Source: Bacteroides nordii WAL 11050 = JCM 12987 (GTDB lineage Bacteria; Bacteroidota; Bacteroidia; Bacteroidales; Bacteroidaceae). From it: DNA of 64,000 nucleotides. The stretch is taken from positions 1 to 64,000 of the forward strand of contig BAJA01000010.1 in the NCBI GenBank assembly GCA_000613465.1, given 5' to 3'. This document shows positions 35,361 through 44,980 of the stretch, piece by piece. The notes under the pieces were generated by a model. That model was not told where the DNA came from. It did no database searches and saw only the letters and a program-made list of their open reading frames with translations. The first letter of the stretch is position 1. The number at the start of each line of letters is the position of its first letter. Both the position numbers and the translations under genes were made by a program.

Positions 35361-36292
35361 TGTAGCAGTTGATAATGATTACAATATAAGGATTTATTAT
35401 TGACTAATCAAAAAAATACTGGAAAAGTGAGAGTAAGTAGATAAATAATCCCTTTCCTCACCAATACACATTTGTTTTCTTACCGAGCTATAATGTTTTA
35501 CATATACATGTAATGTTGCTTTAGATGATTCTTTGGCAATTTGGTTGAAAACGGAATTCGAATGGACTGATGAGTCGATGTTATGTTATCGAATGCAATA
35601 CCATGATGGAATTAATAAAAGTTTCAAGAAATGTAGTTATCCTGTCTTTTTGTTCTTATATAATCGTTTTTTATAACACACTTATTCTAATCATTGCTAT
35701 AACTGGAGAATAAATTGCATAATAATGTAAATTATCATCGCTGTTTTATTGCATAATCTTCCTTTATTTGGATAGTTATGCACATTTACCCGGCATGTTA
35801 TCTTAATTTTCCCTATATGATAAGTTCGGTTCCTCTACGAGGAACAACCCGAACCTCGTAGAGAAACGACTCGAGACTCTACGAGAAAAAATAAAACCGC
35901 CTTAAAAGACGTTTTCGGACGCTAACTGACGACTAAATTTACCCAAATCTTAATTGTCAAAAGTATAATCAAGGAGGTTTATAAAGTTGAATTGTGTAAC
36001 GAATGTCAAAAGAATAAGATGTTTTTGTTATGTAATTTTTTGAAAACTGTACAATGAGAATTGTCAAAACTGGAAATGCCGAAGATTTTTATCACTTGTG
36101 AGAAACCTTCCCTGAATTAGAGGATTCCAGAGGATCAGGAATGTCACTTTGTCAAATTGCAAGTAGTTATGTACTGTGTATTTCGATCATAGAACAATCA
36201 CTTATTAGAACTTACTTCCTTGTTCTTTGCCTTTTCCTTATCAATAATTTAAAAGAAACTTTGTATCTTTGAACACTGTAATGCCTTCATAA
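35361..36292. other. Long non-coding intergenic stretch
   Basis: About 930 bp between the small ORF and the alpha-2-macroglobulin gene. It holds a CTCTACGAG repeat cluster (35829-35885) and a TATCTTTG (-7 type) at 36264-36271, 22 bp before the ATG. TGTCAAAA-like words recur between 35950 and 36160. No ORF of quality was seen; it looks like decayed DNA. Confidence 0.5.
35829..35885. repeat. CTCTACGAG inverted and direct repeat cluster
   Basis: GTTCCTC-TAC-GAGGAAC (35829-35845) is a palindrome with 7-bp arms. CCTCGTAGAG (35854-35863) is the exact complement of CTCTACGAGG within it. A third copy CTCTACGAG lies at 35877-35885. Origin and function unknown. Confidence 0.65.
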
Positions 36293-39200
36293 ATGACGAA
36301 AAGGAATGCTATGAATGTCTCCCGAAGTATGATAAAAAACTTCTGTGTATTGGGATTACTACTCGTCTCCCTGTCTACTCTTGCACAACCTCTGGTCTGG
36401 AAAGATGCTCCGGATGAAACTTTTGTTTTCAAGCTCAGTGATAAGGAAGCATTGAAACTTCTTAAAGGGCGTTTCCGCCCTAAGGACTGGGAGAGAGTGC
36501 TTACTACTCCTTTTGCTTCTTTCTCGGAGAAATGGGAAGAACAACCGGCTGAGGGACATTTTATTTTTGCCAATATTGAGAGAAATAAAATTAATTATAG
36601 CTATCATCCTGTTATTCCTTTTCAGGTATTTCTTTTCAAAGAATATGGCGCACTTACTTTGCAGGTGGTAGATGCCGAAGGTGATATCCGCAATGATGCT
36701 AAAGTACGTCTGGATTATAACCGTCTCTTGTATGATAACTCCAGCCAAACATATAGTTATGAAGACTGGTCGGAAGAAGAAGATCATATTCTTACTGTTG
36801 AGCTGGATAAGTTTCGGGCTGTCTTCGACCTGAAAAAACATCTCGTTCCTTCCTGGTATTCAGATTATTGGGATCGGGAGGAGAGTCGTCCCAGCTTTTA
36901 TAGCTACATGATAACAGATAAAAATAAATACAAACCGGGTGAAACGGTTCGTTTTAAATCATATGCCTTGTCCGGTAACAGACGCCCATTGAAGCAGGAG
37001 CTTTCTTTGTGGATGCGGACAAAGGGATATCAGTTTAAAAAAATATTAACTTTGCCTCCCTATCATCCGGGAGGTTTTGCCGGAGAATTCCAGTTGGACG
37101 ATTCATTGAAGCTGGAACTCGACCGTCTATACTCTATCCAGTTACGTGATAAACGGGGACGGGTAGCGGCTACTACCAATTTTCGTTATGAAGACTATGA
37201 ATTGACAGGAAGTAAATTGGAAGCTAAGCTTCATTCGGATGTACAGTACGCTTCGCAGGTAAATAAGCTGGAGGTTGTTGCGACAGATGCCAATGGATTG
37301 CCTATGCAAGAAATGGAGGTGGAGATCACTGTTCGGCTTCGCACAATACTGCATTCTTACACAAGTGTACTGTCATTACCGGATACCTTGATGTTTCGCC
37401 GTATCAGTCTGGATGCAACAGGGAAAACGCATCTTGAGATTCCTGCCGATATATTTGGTCCGGCAGATTGCGCATACGAGGTGAATGTACTTTTACTTAC
37501 GCCGGACAATGAGCGGAGAGAACAACGATGCCGTGCCACTTTTTATCATTCACACTACGAATTGCAGTATCATACCCGGGGGGATTCTTTACGTTTTGCA
37601 TTTCTGGACAAGGGGGTGGAGAGAAGTGTAGAAGCTGAGTTAATATGTGGGAATGATAAAAAGATCCGGAAGATTCATCTACCTTATGAGCAGAAATTTA
37701 GCCAGGCTGCTACGGGTTATCTTTTAAGAGTACCGGCTTTTAACTACGAATCACGTATTGCAGTTGCAGATATGAATAGTCAGTTGGATTTGAAAGGGGA
37801 GATAGATAGCGACTCATTGAAAGCTTGCCTGACGAATCCTTTGAATTTGGATGTGTCGTGGTATGTCTATCAAGGTAATCAGCTTTTGCAAAAGGGGGCG
37901 GGAAAGGAGCTGGACTTGCATATTGGTGACATTGATACTCGAGCGGTTTATTACATTGAAGTGTTCTATTTCATGGGAAATGAAGAGAGGTCACTGAAAC
38001 GTGTGTATCGTGTTTACCCCAACAGCCTGTCTGTGGAAACGAATCTGCCGAAGCGAATTTATCCGGGACAGAGAGTAGATGCTACATTGCACGTGCGCGA
38101 TAGATACGGAGAGCCTGTGCCGAATGTAGATCTTACCGCTTTTTCTGTAAACTCTCAGTTGGGATATGATATACCTGATTTGCCTTATTATGGAGCCGAA
38201 CCACAGGCACGTGAGCAACGGGCGAGTTACTCGATGAAACAGAAAAACTATTTGCATTCTGCCTCATTGGATTTTGAACATTGGAATAGATTGGCGCATC
38301 TTGATCGCTTGCCTTATTATCGGTTCATATACCCTTCGGGGCAATTGTTCAGACATGTGATGGATACACCCGATGGCAGTACTCAGTTTGCACCTTACGT
38401 GATGATGGGAGGGAAGTCCGTGACTATTTATGTGATAGAATTGAATGATAAGCCTTGTTATTTTTCGTGGACTAAACAACCGCAAGGATACTCTTTCCGG
38501 ATACCGCCCGAATCATCCAAACAAAAAGTGACTATACGCTTGTCTGACAGGGCTATCGTGTTGGATTCTATCTCATTTGAGAAAGGAAAGAAGACCATCC
38601 TGAGCCTGGATATGGAGCAGGTTCCGAAGGAAGCGAAAACAGTCTGGCTGAAAACAATCCGGGACAGGCAGGGGCGAACTGTTTTTTCCCGTAAAGAGGA
38701 AGAACGGTACCAGTTTTATCTCTGTCGTCTTCCCGTACCGGATGGAGTAGAATATACTTGTCTGGAGGGAGAATTTGGCAAGATGTGTCCGGTTTATCTC
38801 AATTACGCATTGCCACGTATGAAAAGTGTATTGGTTGGTCCGGTAGAGCCGGGATATTGGAAGTATGCCAATGGGGTAGAGTATCGGCACGAGGGTGGTT
38901 TTGCTTATGAGTTTGAAGGCAATGTGGTTTATAAATATTCAGAAGAGTTTTGTCCTAAATATCTTAGTTTTTCATCTACTGATGTAATAACCAACCTGAA
39001 TGATTTTTATTTCACACCGGAAGTATTTCGGCAGTTTGTAGAGAAATGCAGGCAGAGAAATGCCTGGCATCCGCAAAACATCTGTATTGCTCAATCGGAT
39101 AAAGCGCTAAATCTTCGGTTACCCGTAGAAAAAGACTCTACCGGAGTGGCTGGTTTATTATTTGAAGATCGGATTACCCGGAAAGTTTCTTATCCGGATA

Positions 39201-41868
39201 TGATTGTTAAAAATGGGAATAGGAATCTTGAGATCCCTACAGGTGTATATAATATTATTGTTCTTTATAATAACGGGAAATATCTGAAACGGGATAGTAT
39301 TGAATTGCGTCCTTGTCATCATGTGGATATCAATATGGAAATGTCGGTATGGCACAAGCGGGATTCTCTCTCTTCGCAGTGGCTGGCATTGCAAAGACAC
39401 CTTGGTACGTTCTCTTTGAAACCGGCTTATCGTGAATTAAGGCTGACGAAAACGCGTTGGCAGGCAGAGATAAAGTGTCTGGTTATGTATATATTGAAGG
39501 AGATGACGAGCCGTTGACTGGTGTTTCGGTTGTAGAGAAGGGAACCGGAAATGGTGCTGTTACAGACATTGACGGATATTTTGAGTTGATGTGCGAACGT
39601 GGAGGTAATAGTACGCTGGAATTCAGTTTTATCGGAATGCAAACGAAGGAAGTGGAAGTAAGGCCTAATACGGAGTTGATTGTTATGATGAAGGAGGATA
39701 ATTTGGCACTTGATGAAGTAGTAGTAACGGGATATGGAACCAGAGTCCGATCTACTCTCGCTGGTTCTGTGAGTGGTCTTTTAACTACAACTACGAGAAG
39801 TGGTGCTGATGTTGTCCCTCCCGAAGAAGAACTTCCGGATGAAGAGGCGAAAACTTCTGAAGAGGCTGAACATAGGCTGTATGATGAATTGATGCAACTG
39901 AACGGGCTTCGTCGTAATTTCTCTGATGTAGGTTTTTGGGAGCCGAAGTTGTATACGGATAAAGAAGGTAAAGCGCAGTTTAATGTGACTTTTCCTGATA
40001 ACATAACAAAATGGGATGCAGTGGTTTATGCTATGAATCGTAAACTGAATTCCGGCACTTACCGTCAGTCGATACAATCCTACAAACCACTGATGGCGGA
40101 ATTGAAAACACCGCGTTTCCTGACTGTGGGCGATACAACTAATTTCACCGGGACAATACGTAATTATACAAAAGAGGAAGAGGTAAAAGGGAGTACCGTT
40201 TTTTGTGTTGAGGCTGACACGTTGATGAGACAGGAGGTAAGATTAAAAGGAACTTATAGCATAGGATTGCCTGTGCAGGTTACCACGTCGGATAGTATGA
40301 AGGTCAGTTATATTTTTACTCGTGACGATGGTTACAGAGATGGAGAAGAGCATATGATTCCTGTAGTTGCACAGGGGACTGAGTTGTCAAAAGGATCTCT
40401 TTGTGTTTTGCAAAAGGATGAAACGGTGAAGGTGAAAGCCGGGCCGGGGGAGGAAGTCAGGGTGGAACTTAGCGGAAGTCAGTTAGATAGTTATCAGGAC
40501 GCTGTTAATTATTTAGGGAGATATCGCTATTGGTGTAATGAACAATTGGCTTCTAAACTGATAGGACTGTTGGGACAGAAAAAGATAGCTTATTATAACG
40601 GTGAAAGGTTTGCGGGTGAGAAAGAGATAATAAAGATTATTCGCCGTCTGGTCAATAATCAGAATGACGAACAGCTTTGGGGATGGTGGGGACGTACGAC
40701 AGAATCTTCTTTATGGATGTCGGGACATATTCTGAAAGCCTTGAAGATGGCTATGGAAGACGGTTATGAGGTTCGGATTAATTTGGATAAATTGAGAGTA
40801 CGCTATGAATTGGCACAACCTTTCAGAGGGAAACGATTGGAAGATATATACCTGTTGCATGCTTTGTGGTATTGGGGGGCGGAACAGGATTATGCGGCAA
40901 TATTCCGTTTGCTGAATCCATTGGTAGAGCAATGTGAGGTAAAAGAAAATGCCTTAAAAGAAGCTGATAAATCATATTTACCTCAATCCTGTCTCAAAGA
41001 AAAACTGTTGCTTTGGGAGATGTTACAGTCGCAGGTTAGTGTGGCCGACAGTATTCGCAGGTACCTGAAAGAAGATGCGCTGGGTGGAGTATATTGTACG
41101 GACGACCGAAGATTATCCTACTGTGATTACACCGGATTGGAAAATACGCTGATCGCTTATCGGATAATCAAGAGTGAACCTTCTTTGAGTCACTTAAAAG
41201 AAGCAATGCAATGGCATATTCTTCGTACGCGAAATACGGGTTGGAATACTTACCAGGCTTCTTTGGCGGTAGCAACTGTGTTGGATGATTTGCTGGATGG
41301 GCAATCTCAACAAGGTGTTCCGGCAATTGTAGAACTCACAGGAAAGGAAAATCGGCAAATAACAGAGTTTCCTTATACCATCCGTTTAGCTGCCGGCGAT
41401 TCTCTGGTGCTGACCCGTAAAGAGGGGATACCTCTAATACTTAGTTCATCTATCGTAAAGCGGGTGACAGAAGCTAATGGCAGTGATGCATTTGAAGTAC
41501 AGTCTGTTTTTGAGGGGGGTGACCGGTTGAAAGCAGGAGAACCTGCTACACTGGTGGTTACTCTCAATGTAAAGCAAGCTGGAGCAGAATATGTGATGCT
41601 GGAAGTACCGATTCCTGCATCCTGTAGCTATAATTCTAAAATAAATAGTAATATTTCGGAGGTACATCGCGAATATTTTAAAGAAAAAACCGTTATCTTT
41701 TGTGAGAAGTTACCAGTAGGAAAACATCTTTTCCGCATTTCGTTGCTCCCGCGTTATACAGGGACCTATTCACTTAATCCGGCGAAAGTGGAGTTGATGT
41801 ATTTTCCGGTAGTGAATGCAAATAACGAGATACGTAATATACAAGTCACAGAGAGAAGAACAGAATAA
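36293..41868 (+). pseudogene. Alpha-2-macroglobulin-like protein with embedded SusC-type N-domain, frameshifted
   Basis: Read through one frameshift it encodes about 1858 residues. Signal peptide near residues 10-30. Macroglobulin-type beta domains come first (for example YSYMITDKNKYKPGETVRFKS, the MG bait-side strand). The first frame runs out at 39517; the second is open from about 39437 and reads ADENALAGRDKVSGYVYIEG. Adding one G to AAGG near 39440 joins them. There follows a carboxypeptidase-regulatory domain plus a TonB-box-like DEVVVTGYGTRV, then the A2M domain (NFSDVGFWEPKLYTDKEGKA) and a thioester-type CNEQ (Cys codon at 40534) in RYRYWCNEQLASKL. Bacterial A2Ms trap proteases; a role beside the sugar regulator is unknown. 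HTCS starts 3 bp downstream. Confidence 0.85.
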
Positions 41869-41871
41869 ATT

Positions 41872-44604
41872 ATGAGATATATTGTTTCAGTCGTACTTTT
41901 TATACTTGCCTTGACCTCCTGCAAGAGGGATACTCCGCGCTATGTAATCGGTATGTCTCAGTGTAGTGATGACAGCTGGCGGCATAAGATGAATGATGAA
42001 ATATTGCGCGAAGCCATGTTTTATGAAGGGGTGTCTGTAGAGATACGTTCGGCACATGACGATAATCGGAGGCAACAGGAAGATATTCAGTATTTTATTG
42101 ATAAGAAGGTGGATCTGCTGATTGTTACGCCCAATGAGGCAGCACCGATTACACCAATAGTAGAAGAGGCTTTTGATAAAGGTATTCCCGTAATTGTGGT
42201 GGACAGAAAGATTCTTTCTGACAAATATACTGCTTTTATGGGAGCAGATAACTATGAGATAGGACGCGAAGTAGGAAAGTATCTTGCCGCCAAACTGGGT
42301 GGTAAAGGAAACATAGTAGAGCTTACCGGCCTGAGCGGTTCAACTCCGGCTATGGAGAGGCACCAGGGATTTATGAGTGCCATTAGCCGTTATCCGGATA
42401 TTCATCTGCTGGCCAGGGCCGATGCTGCATGGGAACGTGAGCCGGGACGGATCATTATGGATTCTTTATTGCGGATTTATCCGAAGATCGATGCCGTATA
42501 CTCTCATAATGACCGCATCGCACCGGGAGCTTTTGAAGCGGCTGAAAAGCTGGGGCGGGCCAAAGATATTGTTTTTGTGGGTATTGATGCCTTGCCGGGC
42601 AAAGGGAATGGAGTAGAGTTGGTGTTGGACAGTGTGTTGGATGCAACTTTTATTTATCCTACCAATGGAGATAAGGTACTGGAAATGGCAATGAACATTC
42701 TCGAAAAGAAGCCTTTTGCACGTGAAACCACGATGGAGACTGCCATTGTAGATCCGATTAACGCTCCGGTAATGAAGCTCCAGACTGCTCATATCGCTGA
42801 GTTGGATAAAAAGATTGAAACGCTGAACGGACGTATCAGTGGCTATCTCTCTCGCTATGCCAATCAGCAAGTGGTGCTTTATGGTAGTTTGCTTGTATTA
42901 CTGCTGGTAGCCGGATTGTTGCTGGTGGCTTATAAAGCGCTTCGTGTCAAAAATAGGCTGAATATTGAGTTATCCAAACAAAAGAAGCAGCTTGAAGAGC
43001 AGCGGGATACTCTTTCCGAACAACGTGATCAGTTGATACAGCTTTCGCATCAGCTGGAAGAAGCTACTCATGCCAAACTGGTGTTTTTCACAAATATCTC
43101 TCATGATTTCCGCACTCCGTTGACATTGGTTGCCGACCCGGTAGAGCAATTACTTGCAGACAAAGACCTTTCCGGTGATCAGCATCGGTTGTTGCTGCTT
43201 GTTCAGCGCAATGTGAATATTTTGTTGCGTCTGGTCAATCAGATTCTGGACTTCCGTAAGTACGAGAATGGCAAAATGGAGTATACTCCTGTCGCGATAG
43301 ATATGTTGCAGTGTTTTGAAAATTGGAACGAATCTTTCCTTGCAGCGGCACGTAAGAAGCATATTCGCTTCTCTTTTGATAGTATGCCTGATACAGATTA
43401 TCATACACTTGCTGATGTAGAGAAATTAGAGCGGATTTACTTTAATCTTCTTTCCAATGCGTTTAAGTTTACGCCGGAAAATGGAAAGGTTACGGTTCGT
43501 CTTTCCGCACAGGAAAAAGAAGGGCAGAACTTCTTCCGTTTTACAGTAGCCAATACCGGCAGCCTTATCTCGGCAGAACATATCTGTAGCATTTTCGACC
43601 GTTTCTATAAGATAGATATGCATCATGCGGGGTCGGGTATCGGGCTTGCATTGGTCAAAGCTTTTGTTGAGATGCATGGTGGTACGATACAGGTAGAAAG
43701 TGACGAACGGCAGGGGACGATGTTTACGGTAGAACTACCGGTATGTAACTGTACGTCTGTTGCAGATACATTATCTTTGGAAGTATCTGAGCAGGATTTG
43801 CCTGTTGAGTTTTCAGAAGATGAAGAGGAACAGGAGTTGGGCTATGACTCTTCAAGGATGTCTGTACTGATAATTGATGATAATGCGGATATACGTTCGT
43901 ATGTCCATGGGTTGCTCAATGCAGAATATTCAGTGATTGAGGCCGCTAATGGCTCCGAAGGTATCCGGAAAGCAATGAAGTATGTGCCTGATCTGATTAT
44001 CTCGGATGTTATGATGCCGGGTATGGATGGTATTGAGTGCTGCCGCCGATTGAAGAGTGAGCTGCAGACGTGTCATATTCCTGTGATATTGCTGACTGCC
44101 TGTTCTCTGGACGAACAACGCATACAGGGCTATGACGGTGGGGCAGATTCATACATTTCCAAACCTTTTAGTTCGCAGCTTCTGTTGGCACGTATCCGTA
44201 ATCTGATAGATTCACACCAACGATTAAAGCAATTCTTTGGTGATCGGCAGACATTGGCGAAGGAGGATATCTGCGATCTCGATAAAGACTTTGTCGAGAA
44301 ATTCAAGAAGATTATTGAAGAGAAGATGAGTGACTCCGGATTGAATGTAGAAGATTTAGGAAAAGATATGGGACTGAGCCGTGTGCAGCTCTATCGCAAA
44401 ATAAAATCGCTGACCAATTATGCGCCTAATGAATTGTTGCGTATGGCGCGTCTGAAGCGGGCGGCTTCTCTGTTGGCTTCTTCGGAACTGACGGTGGCGG
44501 AGATTGCTTATGAAGTAGGCTTTACTTCTCCTTCTTATTTTACAAAGTGTTATAAGGAACAGTTTGGAGAAAGTCCGACGGAGTTTTTGAAACGTAAAGG
44601 ATAA
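41872..44604 (+). CDS. Hybrid two-component system regulator with sugar-binding sensor
   Basis: 910 residues in one chain. Lipoprotein-like signal (ILALTSCKRD). Periplasmic-binding-protein domain, LacI/RbsB-like (about 22-310: QEDIQYFIDKKVDLLIVTPNEA, GADNYEIGREVGKYLA, DAVYSHNDRIAPGA). One transmembrane helix (about 335-357). HisKA with His 411 in FFTNISHDFRTPLTLV, HATPase, receiver domain with Asp in LIISDVMMPGMDG (about 708), and an AraC DNA-binding domain (about 800-910: YEVGFTSPSYFTKCYKEQFG). In B. thetaiotaomicron BT1754 has this build and senses fructose to induce the fructan PUL. Only 3 bp separates it from the alpha-2-macroglobulin gene. Confidence 0.93.
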   Translation: MRYIVSVVLFILALTSCKRDTPRYVIGMSQCSDDSWRHKMNDEILREAMFYEGVSVEIRSAHDDNRRQQEDIQYFIDKKVDLLIVTPNEAAPITPIVEEAFDKGIPVIVVDRKILSDKYTAFMGADNYEIGREVGKYLAAKLGGKGNIVELTGLSGSTPAMERHQGFMSAISRYPDIHLLARADAAWEREPGRIIMDSLLRIYPKIDAVYSHNDRIAPGAFEAAEKLGRAKDIVFVGIDALPGKGNGVELVLDSVLDATFIYPTNGDKVLEMAMNILEKKPFARETTMETAIVDPINAPVMKLQTAHIAELDKKIETLNGRISGYLSRYANQQVVLYGSLLVLLLVAGLLLVAYKALRVKNRLNIELSKQKKQLEEQRDTLSEQRDQLIQLSHQLEEATHAKLVFFTNISHDFRTPLTLVADPVEQLLADKDLSGDQHRLLLLVQRNVNILLRLVNQILDFRKYENGKMEYTPVAIDMLQCFENWNESFLAAARKKHIRFSFDSMPDTDYHTLADVEKLERIYFNLLSNAFKFTPENGKVTVRLSAQEKEGQNFFRFTVANTGSLISAEHICSIFDRFYKIDMHHAGSGIGLALVKAFVEMHGGTIQVESDERQGTMFTVELPVCNCTSVADTLSLEVSEQDLPVEFSEDEEEQELGYDSSRMSVLIIDDNADIRSYVHGLLNAEYSVIEAANGSEGIRKAMKYVPDLIISDVMMPGMDGIECCRRLKSELQTCHIPVILLTACSLDEQRIQGYDGGADSYISKPFSSQLLLARIRNLIDSHQRLKQFFGDRQTLAKEDICDLDKDFVEKFKKIIEEKMSDSGLNVEDLGKDMGLSRVQLYRKIKSLTNYAPNELLRMARLKRAASLLASSELTVAEIAYEVGFTSPSYFTKCYKEQFGESPTEFLKRKG

Positions 44605-44613
44605 AGAAACGGA

Positions 44614-44952
44614 ATGAAAGATTATAAGGTTGGTAAAGAAACCATGTCCGATGCCTTCTGCCGGGAGGTGTATGCAGTGGTACGGGATATTCCTGCCGGG
44701 AAAGTAATCTCTTATGGAGAGATAGCCGCTTTGCTGGGAAAACCACAATGTTCACGCATGGTGGGACGTAGTTTGAAGCAGGTACCTCTTGACTTGAATC
44801 TTCCTTGTCACCGGGTAGTCAATGCACAGGGTAGGCTTGTTCCCGGGTGGGAAGAGCAACGGACCTTGTTGCAACTCGAAGGTGTCTGCTTCAAAAAGAG
44901 TGGTAATGTAGATATGGCCCGGTGCCTATGGAAATACGATGAAATACGTTAA
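44614..44952 (+). CDS. MGMT-like DNA-repair domain protein
   Basis: 112 residues, only the Ogt/MGMT C-terminal domain. FCREVYAVVRDIPAGKVISYGEIAALLG is the DNA-binding helix region; VGRSLKQ has the arginine finger; LPCHRVVNAQG retains the acceptor cysteine in PCHRV, whereas alkyltransferase-like ATLs have Trp there. The N-terminal domain of full methyltransferases is absent. Whether it repairs O6-alkylguanine or only flips bases is open. Start is 9 bp after the HTCS stop; the ATG at 44644 is an alternative start. Confidence 0.82.
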   Translation: MKDYKVGKETMSDAFCREVYAVVRDIPAGKVISYGEIAALLGKPQCSRMVGRSLKQVPLDLNLPCHRVVNAQGRLVPGWEEQRTLLQLEGVCFKKSGNVDMARCLWKYDEIR

Positions 44953-44980
44953 TACATACAAATAAAATATCAGATATATC

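Noticed and set aside
36241..36573. Minus-strand ORF over the alpha-2-macroglobulin start
   Set aside because: Antisense to the signal peptide and first domain; no features of its own.
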